Position numbers and translations under genes: made by a program. From Apostichopus leukothele (lineage: Eukaryota > Echinodermata > Holothuroidea > Aspidochirotida > Stichopodidae): a stretch of 22,392 bases of DNA. Shown piece by piece: positions 1 to 8,239 of this stretch. The stretch covers positions 565,373-587,764 of the forward strand of contig JAAAKB020000011.1 in assembly GCA_010014835.2 (NCBI GenBank). Reading direction: 5' to 3'. Under the pieces are notes generated by a model. It did no database searches. It worked only from the letters and a program-made list of their open reading frames with translations, and was not told the origin of the DNA. How positions within the stretch are numbered: the stretch's first letter is position 1; every line of letters begins with the position of its first letter.

Positions 1-60
1 ACCAGTAGTTAAAACGTTTGCAATCCTTAAACTTGCCTTCTTTAATATCTTTTTTGGGCA

Positions 61-99
61 GTGGGGGTAGGGAGATGGGGAAGGGGGGGGGGGGGTGTG
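61..99 (+). repeat. G-rich tract with quadruplex potential
   Basis: Successive G runs (GGGGG, GGG, GGGG, then 13 or more G) separated by 2 to 4 bases satisfy the G3+N1-7 quadruplex pattern on the plus strand. It lies in presumed intron or upstream flank. The rest of 1-505 shows nothing else I can support. Confidence 0.55.
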
Positions 100-505
100 G
101 ACAATACTGATGACCTTTAAGGCAAACTATTCTAACCATGTGAAATACCTTGGTCTAGATCAAGTTTATGATACAAGACTTTGTTTGTGAAATGCTCAAC
201 ATATGTAGGGATGGTCTTTTAATCAAATATATAAAACGGTATTTATTTTAAATGCAGGAAATGGATTAATATACTGTTTATAATATACGGTTTATACTTT
301 GATCATATGAAATAACGACCTTAAGGATCTGAGTGGAAGCTAACCACTACGAAATTAAAACTTGGTTGATGACATAGCGTAAACCATTCCGGTGATCTAC
401 TGAAGTGGAATGCCTCCTCAGGTTACCTGGGAAATATGAACAGGAATCGGAGTTATTTCCCTCACAAATTTATATATATCACAGAGTCAGTTTTCGAAGT
501 GTTGA

Positions 506-763
506 TATTCGATCTCACAGCTGGCTTTACAACCCCGTCTGGAGTTTGTTATTACAACCAGGGCTGATACATTAAAATTCTCTGCCGCATTCCGAGAGCG
601 CGTACAAAACGAGCACGTGTGGTGTTTCCATCAACAGAGTGGGAAAAAATTATTACGGGCTGTAGAATTAGCAGGGCATGACTGGTTTCTGATTATTGCT
701 GGCAGATGTTTGGAATGGCAAATCTCTCTTTCAGAAGAAAAATTGAAAAGCAGATAATATTGT
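506..763 (+). other. ATG-less open frame, possible unrecognised exon or old repeat
   Basis: An 85-codon frame is open between TGA at 503-505 and TAA at 761-763, with no ATG near its start. A pyrimidine/CACAG acceptor-like sequence precedes 521. The translation includes LALQPRLEFVITTRAD and GHDWFLIIAGRCLEWQ, which I do not recognise. Local CpG content is higher than in the flanks, and a CACGTG E-box sits at 614-619. No good donor occurs before the stop. It could be a terminal exon, a decayed element or chance. Confidence 0.2.
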
Positions 764-1057
764 GGAAAAAATGAGGTTATATTTTTTGCTTTATCATTTA
801 TTGATGCCCCAGTTTTGTCTTAGTTCTGAGCCCGCTTATGTTAATAGGGATGGTGCATGCCTATAACTTGGTTAGAGGTAGTTATAAGCAGCAATTTTTG
901 CTAAATTATTTTTCCATTTTATTTAGTTGGTATCCCAATAACAAATTTCTACTCTGCTTTTTAATTGAGTATAAATAACTTAAGAATCATGCCAATTAAA
1001 ATGAGGACCTCTTGCGAGGTCGATCAGGGGTAAACTCCTTTATTTGAATTAAAATGA

Positions 1058-1095
1058 GGTGTGTTTGTGTACGGGTGTATGTGTGTATGTGTGTT
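1058..1095 (+). repeat. Imperfect GT microsatellite
   Basis: Interrupted GTGTGT/GTAT repeats of about 38 bases in the upstream intron or flank. The rest of 764-1531 shows no exon, RNA gene or other structure I can support. Confidence 0.7.
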
Positions 1096-1531
1096 GAAGT
1101 TAGGATTTCATGCCTGTCTAGGACATAATTTGGCTGAGTCGACTAGAATACTTTATGCTGTGTTAGTTCTCTCACAGTGCTGCAAAGTTGCCAGGATGTG
1201 ATGCATTGCAGGGCTCATATTTGGGCCAATACTCTGTCAGTACTAAAGTTGTAACAAATATCAAATGTGCCGCAGAACAGAAAAAAAGCATTAAGTAGTG
1301 ACTAGTGTTGCCACTTTATGTATGTAACATAAAAATGAAAAAGTTCAGTAGATCAATTCTGGGAAGATGTTAACCAACATCTTTGATGCTTGTCCAAGGT
1401 AGTATTTTGTGTAATGAAGGCCCATTGCCTTTATTAGTATAAAAGCCTCTCACAAATATGTCCACTTCAGTAAAAACTGTTTCCAGCACCATCGATTGAC
1501 CTTCAGTGTGAATTAAGTAAAAAATATCCAA

Positions 1532-1593
1532 ATGACATTTATTGACCGACGAGATCGGAGAAGTCCTTTATCTTGTCGGTCAATGAATGTCAT
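1532..1593 (+). other. Long near-perfect hairpin, candidate structured RNA
   Basis: The left arm 1532-1555 and right arm 1570-1593 pair over 24 positions. The only two imperfections are U-G and G-U wobbles when read as plus-strand RNA; on the minus strand they would be A-C mismatches. The 14-base loop contains GGA/TCC, which can pair across a GAAG tetraloop. The size, about 62 bases, is in the range of a microRNA precursor, but the stem is more perfect than most animal precursors. A fold-back transposon remnant is the main alternative. Confidence 0.4.
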
Positions 1594-1977
1594 GTCGTGT
1601 GGTGTAGGTCTCTTTTTGAAAACTCATTTCATATCACAAAGCACCACCTTCTTTATTTTACTTATATTTGTATTATATCTAAAACTATTATATCATGACT
1701 GACTTTGACATATGTTCCAAAACGAAGAGTGTGTCAGTTTATTTGTGTCCCGGATGTAAAATTTTACCAGTTCTTGTATTAAACCTATGTAGAGAGAAGA
1801 AGAGTATATGTCTTTAGGGAAAAACAGTTACATAGGGTAGATGGTAATTGACCAAAACCGGACAAGTTTGAATGAGACTAAAGAGAAAGAGAGAGAAATG
1901 CAGAAGAGGAGATTTCCTTGAGGTCTTGTATTTGCTTTTAACCATTAAACTCTACCTTTTGGTGTATTTTCTTCCAG

Positions 1978-2202
1978 CTGGCTTCACCACAATCTTTCCT
2001 GACCCTTCAGCAGGCTGCGGGCAGCCATACCGGGCAATCACAGATGATTACCCTACCCATCACAAACGCTGCAGGACAGCAGCAGCTTTTGACGATACCA
2101 GTGACGTTAGCCCAGGGTCAAGGGGGCGTGCAATTTCTCATTCCAACAAGCGGAGGTCTATTCGCTGCGAACATCTCCAGTCTAACACCGGTGTCACCTC
2201 AG
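1978..2202 (+). CDS. pou6f2: POU6 exon A: Gln/Thr/Gly-rich N-terminal region
   Basis: 225 bases, 75 codons, phase 0 at both ends. The acceptor is a pyrimidine-rich stretch ending in CCAG at 1974-1977; the donor is CAG|GTAGG. It encodes LASPQSFLTLQQAAG, then QMITLPITNAAGQQQLLTIPV, FLIPTSGGLF and SSLTPVSPQ: low-complexity, hydrophobic-plus-Gln sequence typical of POU N-terminal regions. There is no upstream in-frame ATG before a stop at 1939, so this is an internal exon. A second pyrimidine-rich CAG at 2008-2010 lies in frame and could act as an alternative acceptor removing 11 residues; this is unproven. Confidence 0.82.
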
Positions 2203-5200
2203 GTAGGACGTCATCGACACATTACGACCGGAAATCGTCGTCCACGACGAATCCCAAATGTGTTCGAAATATCATTACGACAATCTTTGCAAGTTGAAGA
2301 ACCTTCTTCAAGGTGCCAGTCATCTGAAAATTGTGTTATGATTGAAACAACGAATAAGCCTTGAAAAAACATAACGTAGTACACACCAGTGTTGCGGTTC
2401 TAACCGCAATCTAAATACCGGTTGTATGTTTCGTCTCACCGCCTGCAAGAAAACACACAAAAAAGTCAATGTTCTAACTGCTATTGTAAAATCAGTTGAT
2501 TGAATAGCATTTAAACAAACACCTACTGAAGTTTGATCGTTCACATGACATCAAAAACAGCTGTTTGTGTTTGGTTCAATAATAAAGGAAAAGGAACATT
2601 GTTAAGACACTTTGTCATATTAACGGCATGCAAAATGGAAACTTTGAACAAAATTTCTAATTTTTCTGCATTATTCAGGATTTGAGATTAGGACATGGAA
2701 TAAGTTTAGATTTGAAAAGGTAAGATGACACAGATGTTCAAGGGATTTCTACTTATTTTCTTCATATTTTATTAATTCATTTTATTTTATTTTGTTTGGG
2801 TGATAGGTCTCAGCACCTGGTAGCAGTGTATCGACGAGCCCTACTCATGCCTCCACAAACCAACTGACCTCCACTGTAAGCTCACCCACCAAACATCATG
2901 CCACTACCACACCCACCACACCCGCGTCCACACCGCTGCCACCTGTATCAGTGTTAACGGGACAGGCCGGCCTCGGTCAGCTGCCTGTACCACACATGCT
3001 CCTCAACTCGGCAGGTCAGGTGTTATCGTTAGCCACGACCAGTACGGGGACCACAACTGCCAAGACAGGTATGAACCTCCCAGAGGACTCTCAATTGGTG
3101 TTTCTGGCGTTGTATTTGAAACCCTAAACGCACCCATACCAGGCACACAGCAATATTCCATTCCCCCTTCCCTCCCAATTGCACGGCCATTCACATCAAT
3201 TTTTATTCATAATCCATCTCAATGTCAAAAATCTAACTCTGTTTGAAATGTTTCCAACAAAAATTAAACCTTTCTCTCAAATTCAATTAAACCTAAGAGA
3301 AACAATATTGTGTGTTTTTTCTTCTTTCCTTTTGCCTTTGCTGATCTCAAAAAAGATAGATACATTTTATAGGGACAATTGAAATTTTACATTGTTTCCT
3401 GTGACCAGTGCTATAGTCAAGTGGATAAAGCAATGAAACCAAAGCACCTGGGAGGTCGTGGGTCAGATCACTGGCTGGCCAAAGTAAGGTGGGTTATTTA
3501 TCTACGACAAGTCCACTGTTTTCCCGTCGGAAATGGTCTCCGAAATTACAGAAGATGCAAAGTGAGCTATAACTGTAATTCGGATATTCAATTCAAAATG
3601 ATATTGTTGTAATTTTTTTTTTTTTAATTTAAATTTAAATTTTTAAATTTTAATTTAATTTAATTTTTTTTTATGACAGCCACTACCACAGATGCTTCGT
3701 TATCCAGTTTAGGGGGACTACCTCATCTCACAACTACCCCCGGTAATACGTTACCCACTGTTAGCACCTTGGCTGCGGCTCAGCTTGGTATTCAAGGTCA
3801 GATCACACCTGGGTAAGATCATTCAAATACCTGTTTTAATTCTTCTCAAAAATTCAAACATAATAATCAAGAGATCAAATCTCTGTCAACTTCTTCATAT
3901 TGTTTTCCTCCTCATAAAACAATGAATCATAGTTCTGTAAAAAATCACCAAAGACTACGCTGATATAGTCAGTCGCATTATTTCATGCTTGTCATTTCTG
4001 CAAATAATTTTCCGCTTTCCCAAAAAATTTAGACAGGGATGATTGTATTCAATGATTTTTTTACCAAAGTATAGACTTATTTTAACAGTTTCTTCTAATA
4101 ATGAAATGAATTCCTTGCTAATCTTGTTTTTATTGACAATTTCTCTGGTTTTGTTTACTACCGGTAGGAGCCTTGTATCACAGCAGACGTCAACATCCAC
4201 CACATCATCACAGCTACTCACTCAAGGTCTTCTCAATCATAAAACTTCAGTTGTGACCTCGACTACTTCCAGTCCCTCTCCCGTAGCGCAGGTCTTTGCT
4301 AACGGGACGCAGGCACTCAGTTTAGCTGGCCTGGCTACTCAAACAGTTCTCACAAAAGGTGACTCAATTATTGTCATTTTGAATGTACCTTATTTATGTC
4401 GTTGTTATTTGTCATTCAGATATACATTTCTGTTCTGTGTCATTCACATATCTGTTTCTGTTTTGTCATTCAGGCATCTCTTTCTGTTCTGTCTTATTCA
4501 CATATCTGTTTTCAGAGCTCTGTATCATTTACATATCTGATTATGTTTAGTGTCATTCAGAGATCCATTTCTGTTCAGTATGAATCTTGTTTGTTTGTTC
4601 TCTGTGTCATTCACATATCTGTTTCTGTTGTGTCATTCAGGCATCTCTTTCTGTTCTGTCTTATTCACATATCTGTTTTCAGAGCTCTGTATCATTTACA
4701 TGTCTGATTGTGCTCAGTGTTATTCACATATCTGATTCTGTTCAGTGTCATTCACATATCCATTTCTGTGGTTTCTCTTTCCCATATCTGTTTCTGCTCT
4801 GTGCCATGTATCTATTTCAGTTCAGTGCCGTATCTCGCAACTGAATCTGTGTAATAACTGTATCCTACATTACATTACATTGAATATTACACGATTGAAT
4901 GTATAAATACCAACATGTTTTTATTTTTGGTTTTCTTTCAATCTAGCTCCACCGACTAGCCAAAGTCATGTCATAACACAACTCTCAATGCCACAAAACC
5001 TCAGTATTCTTCAACAGCAAGGTGCCGCTCAATTAGTCACGAACCAAGTCATTAACGGTCAGTCTCTGGTCGGCAGCCATATCGTCACGACGACGTTGTC
5101 AAACTCGCAGGCTTCATCGCCATCAATCACTAGCCCGACATCAGCCGACAGCCCTGGAGGTCACGGAACTGGTATAAAACATTTTCTGTGGTTTTGGGGG

Positions 5201-6709
5201 GAAATGTTAATGGATGAATGGTTGTAAATACTTACCATCGAAAATTTTTATCTTCATTATTGGTTGTCACAAATGGATACTGTTTATTGTAATCGTTTGC
5301 AAATCGGTCCCTATCAATCAATCTGCAAACATGTTTCATGCGTTCCGTACAGCGTTTGTTGTAAGGTTAATGTGCCATCCAATTTAACACTAGGTTTATT
5401 GAAAATTAAGAGGGAAAAACACACAACTTACTTTGATTAACAGAGAAATGTTCCATAGTTATTACTTCTTATAATTGATGCTATGGTTCACTCTTGGCCT
5501 TTGAAATGGGAACGTTATAAAGTGGTAATACTAGAAATAAATTTGAGTGAAATAAACACTATTGGCATTGTAATTCACTCAACAGTTTTCCACAGAGAAG
5601 ATCTTTTATACCAGTATCTATGTTTTCAAATTAGCCTCGGTCTAAGTGTTTCGATTCTTTCAATTTCTGATCTAAGCCACAGGGCCTGATGTAGCTTGTA
5701 ACGTCATGAACTTGGAAAAACAATTTTTTTTGTGTTATATTTTTGAAACTCTAAGCAGTCAACACGATCAACAATGAAGTGGAGGTAGACGGTGTCAACT
5801 TAGAAGAAATAAAAGAATTTGCCAAAGTTTTCAAGATCAGACGACTCTCGTTAGGTCTGACCCAGACACAAGTCGGTCAAGCTTTAAGTGCCAGAGAAGG
5901 TCCCACCTACAGCCAGTCTGCAATATGCAGGTGAGTGATACGATATGAATAGCCAAGGTTAACATGACTGCATTAATTTAGTGTGTTAATTTAGTGCATT
6001 AATTTAGTGTGAAAGCTATTGGCCCAACTTCTGCCATGAAAACCAGAAATATTATAACCCATGGGGAAAAAATGTTGTTGTTTGTTTATTGCCAGTTTCA
6101 ATGACTATTTTCATTATCCATACAATTCACTGAGTAGTCTGTAACATTACTATTAAAGGTACATAAGACATTTATTGATTGGTCACAAGTAGACCCCACC
6201 ACAAGACACATTGTATATCCATTCTTATACCTACCATTGTAGTTTTAATCCAAATTTGAATGCTCCTCTTAATTGATTTTTTGTGTTTTATTTGTCCCTC
6301 TTTCTTCGCTCTAAGGTTTGAGAAGCTGGATATTACTCCCAGGAGTGCGCAGAAGATCAAACCGGTCTTAGAGAGGTGGATGGCAGAGGCGGAGGCCAGA
6401 CACAAAAACGGTTTCAATCAACTCTCAGATTTTATCGGAACCGAACCATCGAAGAAACGTAAAAGGCGGACCTCATTCACGCCGCAGGCATTAGAATACT
6501 TGAACAGAATGTTTGACAAAAATACCCACCCGACGGGCTCTGAAATGACCTCCATGTCACAGGAACTGAACTATGACCGAGAGGTCATACGAGTCTGGTT
6601 CTGTAACAAGAGGCAAGCCCTGAAAAATACCATCAAGAAGTTAAAAGCCGCAGAGGCGGAGGCCCAAGCCAACTCGGTCGAGCACAACAAGCAGGTAATA
6701 GAGGTATGA
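1978..6709 (+). CDS. pou6f2: POU class 6 homeobox transcription factor, 3' part (7 exons)
   Basis: Sequence-specific nuclear DNA-binding factor of the POU family. Joining 1978-2202, 2807-3068, 3680-3812, 4168-4358, 4947-5171, 5759-5930 and 6316-6709 gives 1602 bases: 533 codons and a TGA. All six introns are GT-AG and every split codon is restored. Residues 1-345 of this partial product are Ser/Thr/Gln/Pro-rich without a recognised fold, as expected for an activation region. Residues about 356-430 are the POU-specific domain (RRLSLGLTQTQVGQAL, SQSAICRFEKLDITP). About 431-447 is the linker. About 448-508 is the homeodomain, opening KKRKRRTSFTPQ and with recognition helix REVIRVWFCNKRQ, including the POU-type Cys at homeodomain position 50. 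WFCNKRQALKNTIK matches remembered POU6F2 rather than POU6F1 (which has WFCNRRQ). The start codon and 5' exons are not visible, so the N-terminus is incomplete. The 3' end is ambiguous (see 8139). Class assignment is near certain; the F2 label reflects similarity, since invertebrates usually have one POU6 gene. Confidence 0.93.
2807..3068 (+). CDS. pou6f2: POU6 exon B: Ser/Thr/Pro-rich region
   Basis: 262 bases, entering in phase 0 and ending after the first base of a codon. The acceptor is TGATAG and the donor is ACAG|GTATG. It encodes VSAPGSSVSTSPTHAST, then a Thr/Pro run (ATTTPTTPASTPLPP), then LTGQAGLGQLPVPHMLLNSA and GQVLSLATTST. It is markedly richer in GC than the introns on either side, and the open frame ends exactly at the donor. 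No domain is recognised. Confidence 0.85.
3395..3560 (+). repeat. Decayed tRNA-derived SINE-like element in intron
   Basis: TATAGTCAAGTGGATAAAGC (3412-3431) resembles a polymerase III A box with tRNA D arm. GGTCGTGGGTCAGATCAC (3454-3471) resembles the B box and T arm, at the spacing found in tRNA. A non-tRNA body follows with CCCGTCGGAAATGGTC (about 3523-3538), which may be a SINE core. It lies in plus orientation between exons B and C. The B box has several mismatches, so it is probably inactive. Boundaries are approximate. Confidence 0.5.
3612..3668 (+). repeat. AT-only low-complexity tract
   Basis: Runs of T and (AATTT)n-like sequence abut the acceptor of exon C. They contribute its pyrimidine tract and are otherwise simple sequence. 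Confidence 0.8.
3680..3812 (+). CDS. pou6f2: POU6 exon C
   Basis: 133 bases. The acceptor TTTTTTTTATGACAG follows a very AT-rich tract. The first two bases complete the Ala codon begun in the preceding exon. It encodes ATTTDASLSSLGGLPHLTTT and PGNTLPTVSTLAAAQLGIQG. The donor is CTGG|GTAAG, leaving two bases of a Gly codon. It is Leu/Thr/Gly-rich with no recognised fold. Confidence 0.83.
4168..4358 (+). CDS. pou6f2: POU6 exon D
   Basis: 191 bases. The acceptor is ACCGGTAG after a T-rich stretch; the first base completes the Gly codon. It encodes SLVSQQTSTSTTSSQLLTQG, LLNHKTSVVTSTTSSPSP and NGTQALSLAGLATQTVLTK. The donor is AAAG|GTGAC. The C-terminal part (NG-Q-LSLA-T) resembles the end of exon B (GQVLSLATT). 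The following intron is dominated by a tandem repeat. Confidence 0.83.
4405..4840 (+). repeat. Intronic minisatellite with 167-bp higher-order period
   Basis: A degenerate unit of roughly 30 bases (TCATTCACATATCTGTTTCTGTT-like) repeats about 14 times between exons D and E. Superimposed is a higher-order duplication: CATTCACATA at 4441 and 4608, and AGAGCTC at 4514 and 4681, are each 167 bases apart, without indels across about 110 bases. Open frames of 61-103 codons here are by-products of the repeat, not genes. Confidence 0.85.
4947..5171 (+). CDS. pou6f2: POU6 exon E
   Basis: 225 bases. The acceptor is TTTCTTTCAATCTAG; two leading bases complete an Ala codon. It encodes PPTSQSHVITQLSMPQ, ILQQQGAAQLVTNQVINGQ, GSHIVTTTLSNSQAS and SPTSADSPGGHGT. 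The donor is ACTG|GTATA, leaving one base. This is the last exon of the disordered N-terminal region, directly before the DNA-binding exons. Confidence 0.86.
5759..5930 (+). CDS. pou6f2: POU6 exon F: POU-specific domain, first part
   Basis: 172 bases. The acceptor lies in CTAAGCAG, a NAGNAG tandem site: use of the first AG (5754-5755) would add one Ala codon. It encodes VNTINNEVEVDGVNLEEIKE, then FAKVFKIRRLSLGLTQTQVG and QALSAREGPTYSQSAICR. These are helices 1 to 3 of the POU-specific domain, including the Gln-rich recognition region. The donor CAG|GTGAG splits the Arg codon (AG/G) just before FEKL. Confidence 0.95.
5970..6011 (+). repeat. 13-bp tandem triplication with homeodomain-like sites
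   Basis: GCATTAATTTAGTGTG occurs exactly at 5970-5985 and 5996-6011, with a middle copy (GTGTTAATTTAGT, 5983-5995) matching at 11 of 13 positions. Each copy contains TTAATTTA, an AT-rich core of the kind bound by POU and other homeodomains. It lies in the intron that interrupts the POU-specific domain. Confidence 0.7.
6096..6158 (+). other. Candidate cassette exon with in-frame stop inside POU-domain intron
   Basis: An acceptor-like TTGTTTGTTTATTGCCAG (ending 6095) and donor-like AAAG|GTACAT (6159) bracket 63 bases, a multiple of three. Read in the phase set by exon F, it encodes about 16 residues and then TAA, which would truncate the protein within the POU-specific domain. Purely motif-based. 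Confidence 0.2.
6316..6709 (+). CDS. pou6f2: POU6 exon G: end of POU-specific domain, linker, homeodomain, C-terminus
   Basis: 394 bases including TGA at 6707-6709. The acceptor follows CCCTCTTTCTTCGCTCTAAG. It encodes FEKLDITPRSAQKIKPVLER (end of the POU-specific domain), a linker, KKRKRRTSFTPQ, TGSEMTSMSQELNYDREVI and RVWFCNKRQALKNTIKKLK, then an Ala/Glu-rich tail ending VEHNKQVIEV. The tail beyond the homeodomain is similar in length to that of POU6F2. CAG|GTAATA (donor at 6695) and GAG|GTATGA (donor at 6704) overlap the last codons, so this may not be the final exon in every transcript. Confidence 0.95.
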
Positions 6710-6841
6710 CATCATCATTACCCTTTGAATATTCATATTCAGTCAAAAGTACCGGAAAGGAAATTTGGATCTGAAATTATTTCGTAAGAGATACGACATG
6801 GTTGGAATTTCTTCAACGGCTATATCACGACAGCCCGGTTC

Positions 6842-6860
6842 ATTTATTTATTTATTTATT
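6842..6860 (+). repeat. (ATTT)n tract, possible AU-rich element
   Basis: Four tandem ATTT units containing overlapping TTATTTATT. If the transcript ends after the stop at 6709, this would lie in the proximal 3' UTR and match a class II AU-rich destabilising element; if 6695 or 6704 is used as donor, it is only intronic simple repeat. Confidence 0.45.
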
Positions 6861-7619
6861 GCAACCAGAATAATCTATTCACATGATTCAATCTGTGTGA
6901 GTGATATTGTATGTGAGACAAGCAAGGAAGTGACTGGTTTCTTCAGTGTTACCACGGCGACAAAATTTTCCCTAAATAATGACAGAGGGTAGTCAATCAT
7001 TTGAAATCATAATTGTCCTTGTGAACTCAATCAAATCACTCATCAAAACTGAACAATCACATTCTTTCCTTTCCTGCTTGTGTTGATGTCTTTATCATCC
7101 AAGAATTGTATTAACGAGTCATTTTAAATCGAGGTCAAAGTTGAGTCATAACTAGTAACTTGCCTGAGGTTTGTGACTTTAAGCCACTGCACAATCCCTG
7201 GGCAAATGTGTCGCAAATCCTTTCGGGTTTCATCTTTTCAGAGAATGTGTGAGTCATCATGACATCCCTACATCATATGCTCATATGCGCAGTTGTAATC
7301 ATGAACTGGCATGGGTGACCAAAACAATGTACCAATGTAGCAGATATAAAGCTATTAACAGATACACTATCGAATTTATCATGCAGTTATATTTTGAGTC
7401 AGGTTAGGAAGAGTTGGAATATAGTTCATAAAATTGTTTCCAAAAAATTTGGCCTCTTTTCAATTGGTGGAACGTTTCACTTACTCCAACCGGTTTAGAA
7501 AGTCAAGCATTTTGCTGTTCTTGAAATCAGACTAATGTGAATTCTTATGGGATATGTAAAAGACCTTAGTGTTTCCATCTCGAAATGTTGCAATAACCAA
7601 TGACAGTTACAAACGTTTA

Positions 7620-8085
7620 TAGCTTGTTGGGATTTGGGAGTCACTTTTAATTACTATGAGATATAACTTGTTGTTGATGACTCTCACTGGGAGTTGCTAC
7701 ACATTACTACAAGTTATGACTCCGTGTCAGTGACTTTCATTGGAATTTACTCCTAATTAATACAAGTTGTTACTTGTCCCTATAATCTCCCATGAGAAGT
7801 TACTATTCATTAGTAGTGCAAGTTGTTATTTTTCACTATTAACTCTCATTGTGAGTCAAATAGCACAAGTCAGTAATGTTTACTACAAGTTGTTACTTGG
7901 TGCAAATGACTCTCACTGTAAGTTACTACAAGTTGTTACTTGGTGCAAGGGACTCTCACTGCAAGTTACTACAAGTTTTACTCAGTTCCAGTGACTCTCA
8001 TAGTAAGTTTATACTACTTATTACCACAAGTTGTTACTTGGTGCCAGTGACTCTGACTGTAAGTTACTACAAGTTATTACTTGTT
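7620..8085 (+). repeat. 43-bp tandem repeat array
   Basis: The unit TACTACAAGTTGTTACTTGG followed by TGCAAATGACTCTCACTGTAAGT starts at 7881, 7924 and 7967, exactly 43 bases apart. More diverged copies lie on both sides (from about 7620 and up to 8085). Every good copy has a TGACTCTCA-like element. The array is between the POU6 stop and the possible terminal exon. Open frames of 70-75 codons here are repeat-derived. Confidence 0.85.
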
Positions 8086-8114
8086 TGACATGAACAGAGG
8101 ATATCACTCAGAGG

Positions 8115-8147
8115 GTTTCTGTTTGTTTATCTCGACAGGAGGCTTGA
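8115..8147 (+). other. Candidate alternative terminal-exon acceptor of the POU6 gene
   Basis: GGGTTTCTGTTTGTTTATCT followed by CGACAG is a strong branch and pyrimidine tract with acceptor (AG at 8137-8138). Both donors in exon G (6695, 6704) are phase 0. Splicing to 8139 would read GAG GCT TGA, ending the protein in Glu-Ala. Everything after 8148 would then be 3' UTR. This is seen as motif and phase compatibility only; there is no transcript evidence. Confidence 0.35.
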
Positions 8148-8215
8148 ATGTCCCGTCCTGATATTTCTCAGTCGGTTCCTGGTAAAATACTCTCGTTCAC
8201 CAGCCACTCCTCTTG

Positions 8216-8239
8216 GGAAGGGGGGTGATTTCCCCTTCC
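8216..8239 (+). other. Short GC hairpin
   Basis: GGAAGGGG (8216-8223) and CCCCTTCC (8232-8239) pair perfectly over 8 bp around an 8-base loop. It is followed by T-rich sequence. It would fall in the proximal 3' UTR if the 8139 exon is used; no function is known. Confidence 0.35.

Noticed and set aside
1551-1566. GAGATCGGAGAAG in the hairpin loop resembling a sequencing adapter
   Set aside because: Differs from the common adapter (AGATCGGAAGAGC) by an insertion/order change and is embedded in genomic stem arms.
1872-2297. 141-codon plus-strand frame beginning MRLKRKREKC
   Set aside because: It overlaps exon A in another frame and its 5' part is intron; the phase-consistent reading is the exon A frame.
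4396-4844. Overlapping frames rich in HSHICF/SVLS peptides
   Set aside because: Produced by the tandem repeat in all three frames; not a protein-coding gene.
6172-6417. Minus-strand frame over the intron and exon G
   Set aside because: Shadow of the POU-domain exon on the opposite strand.
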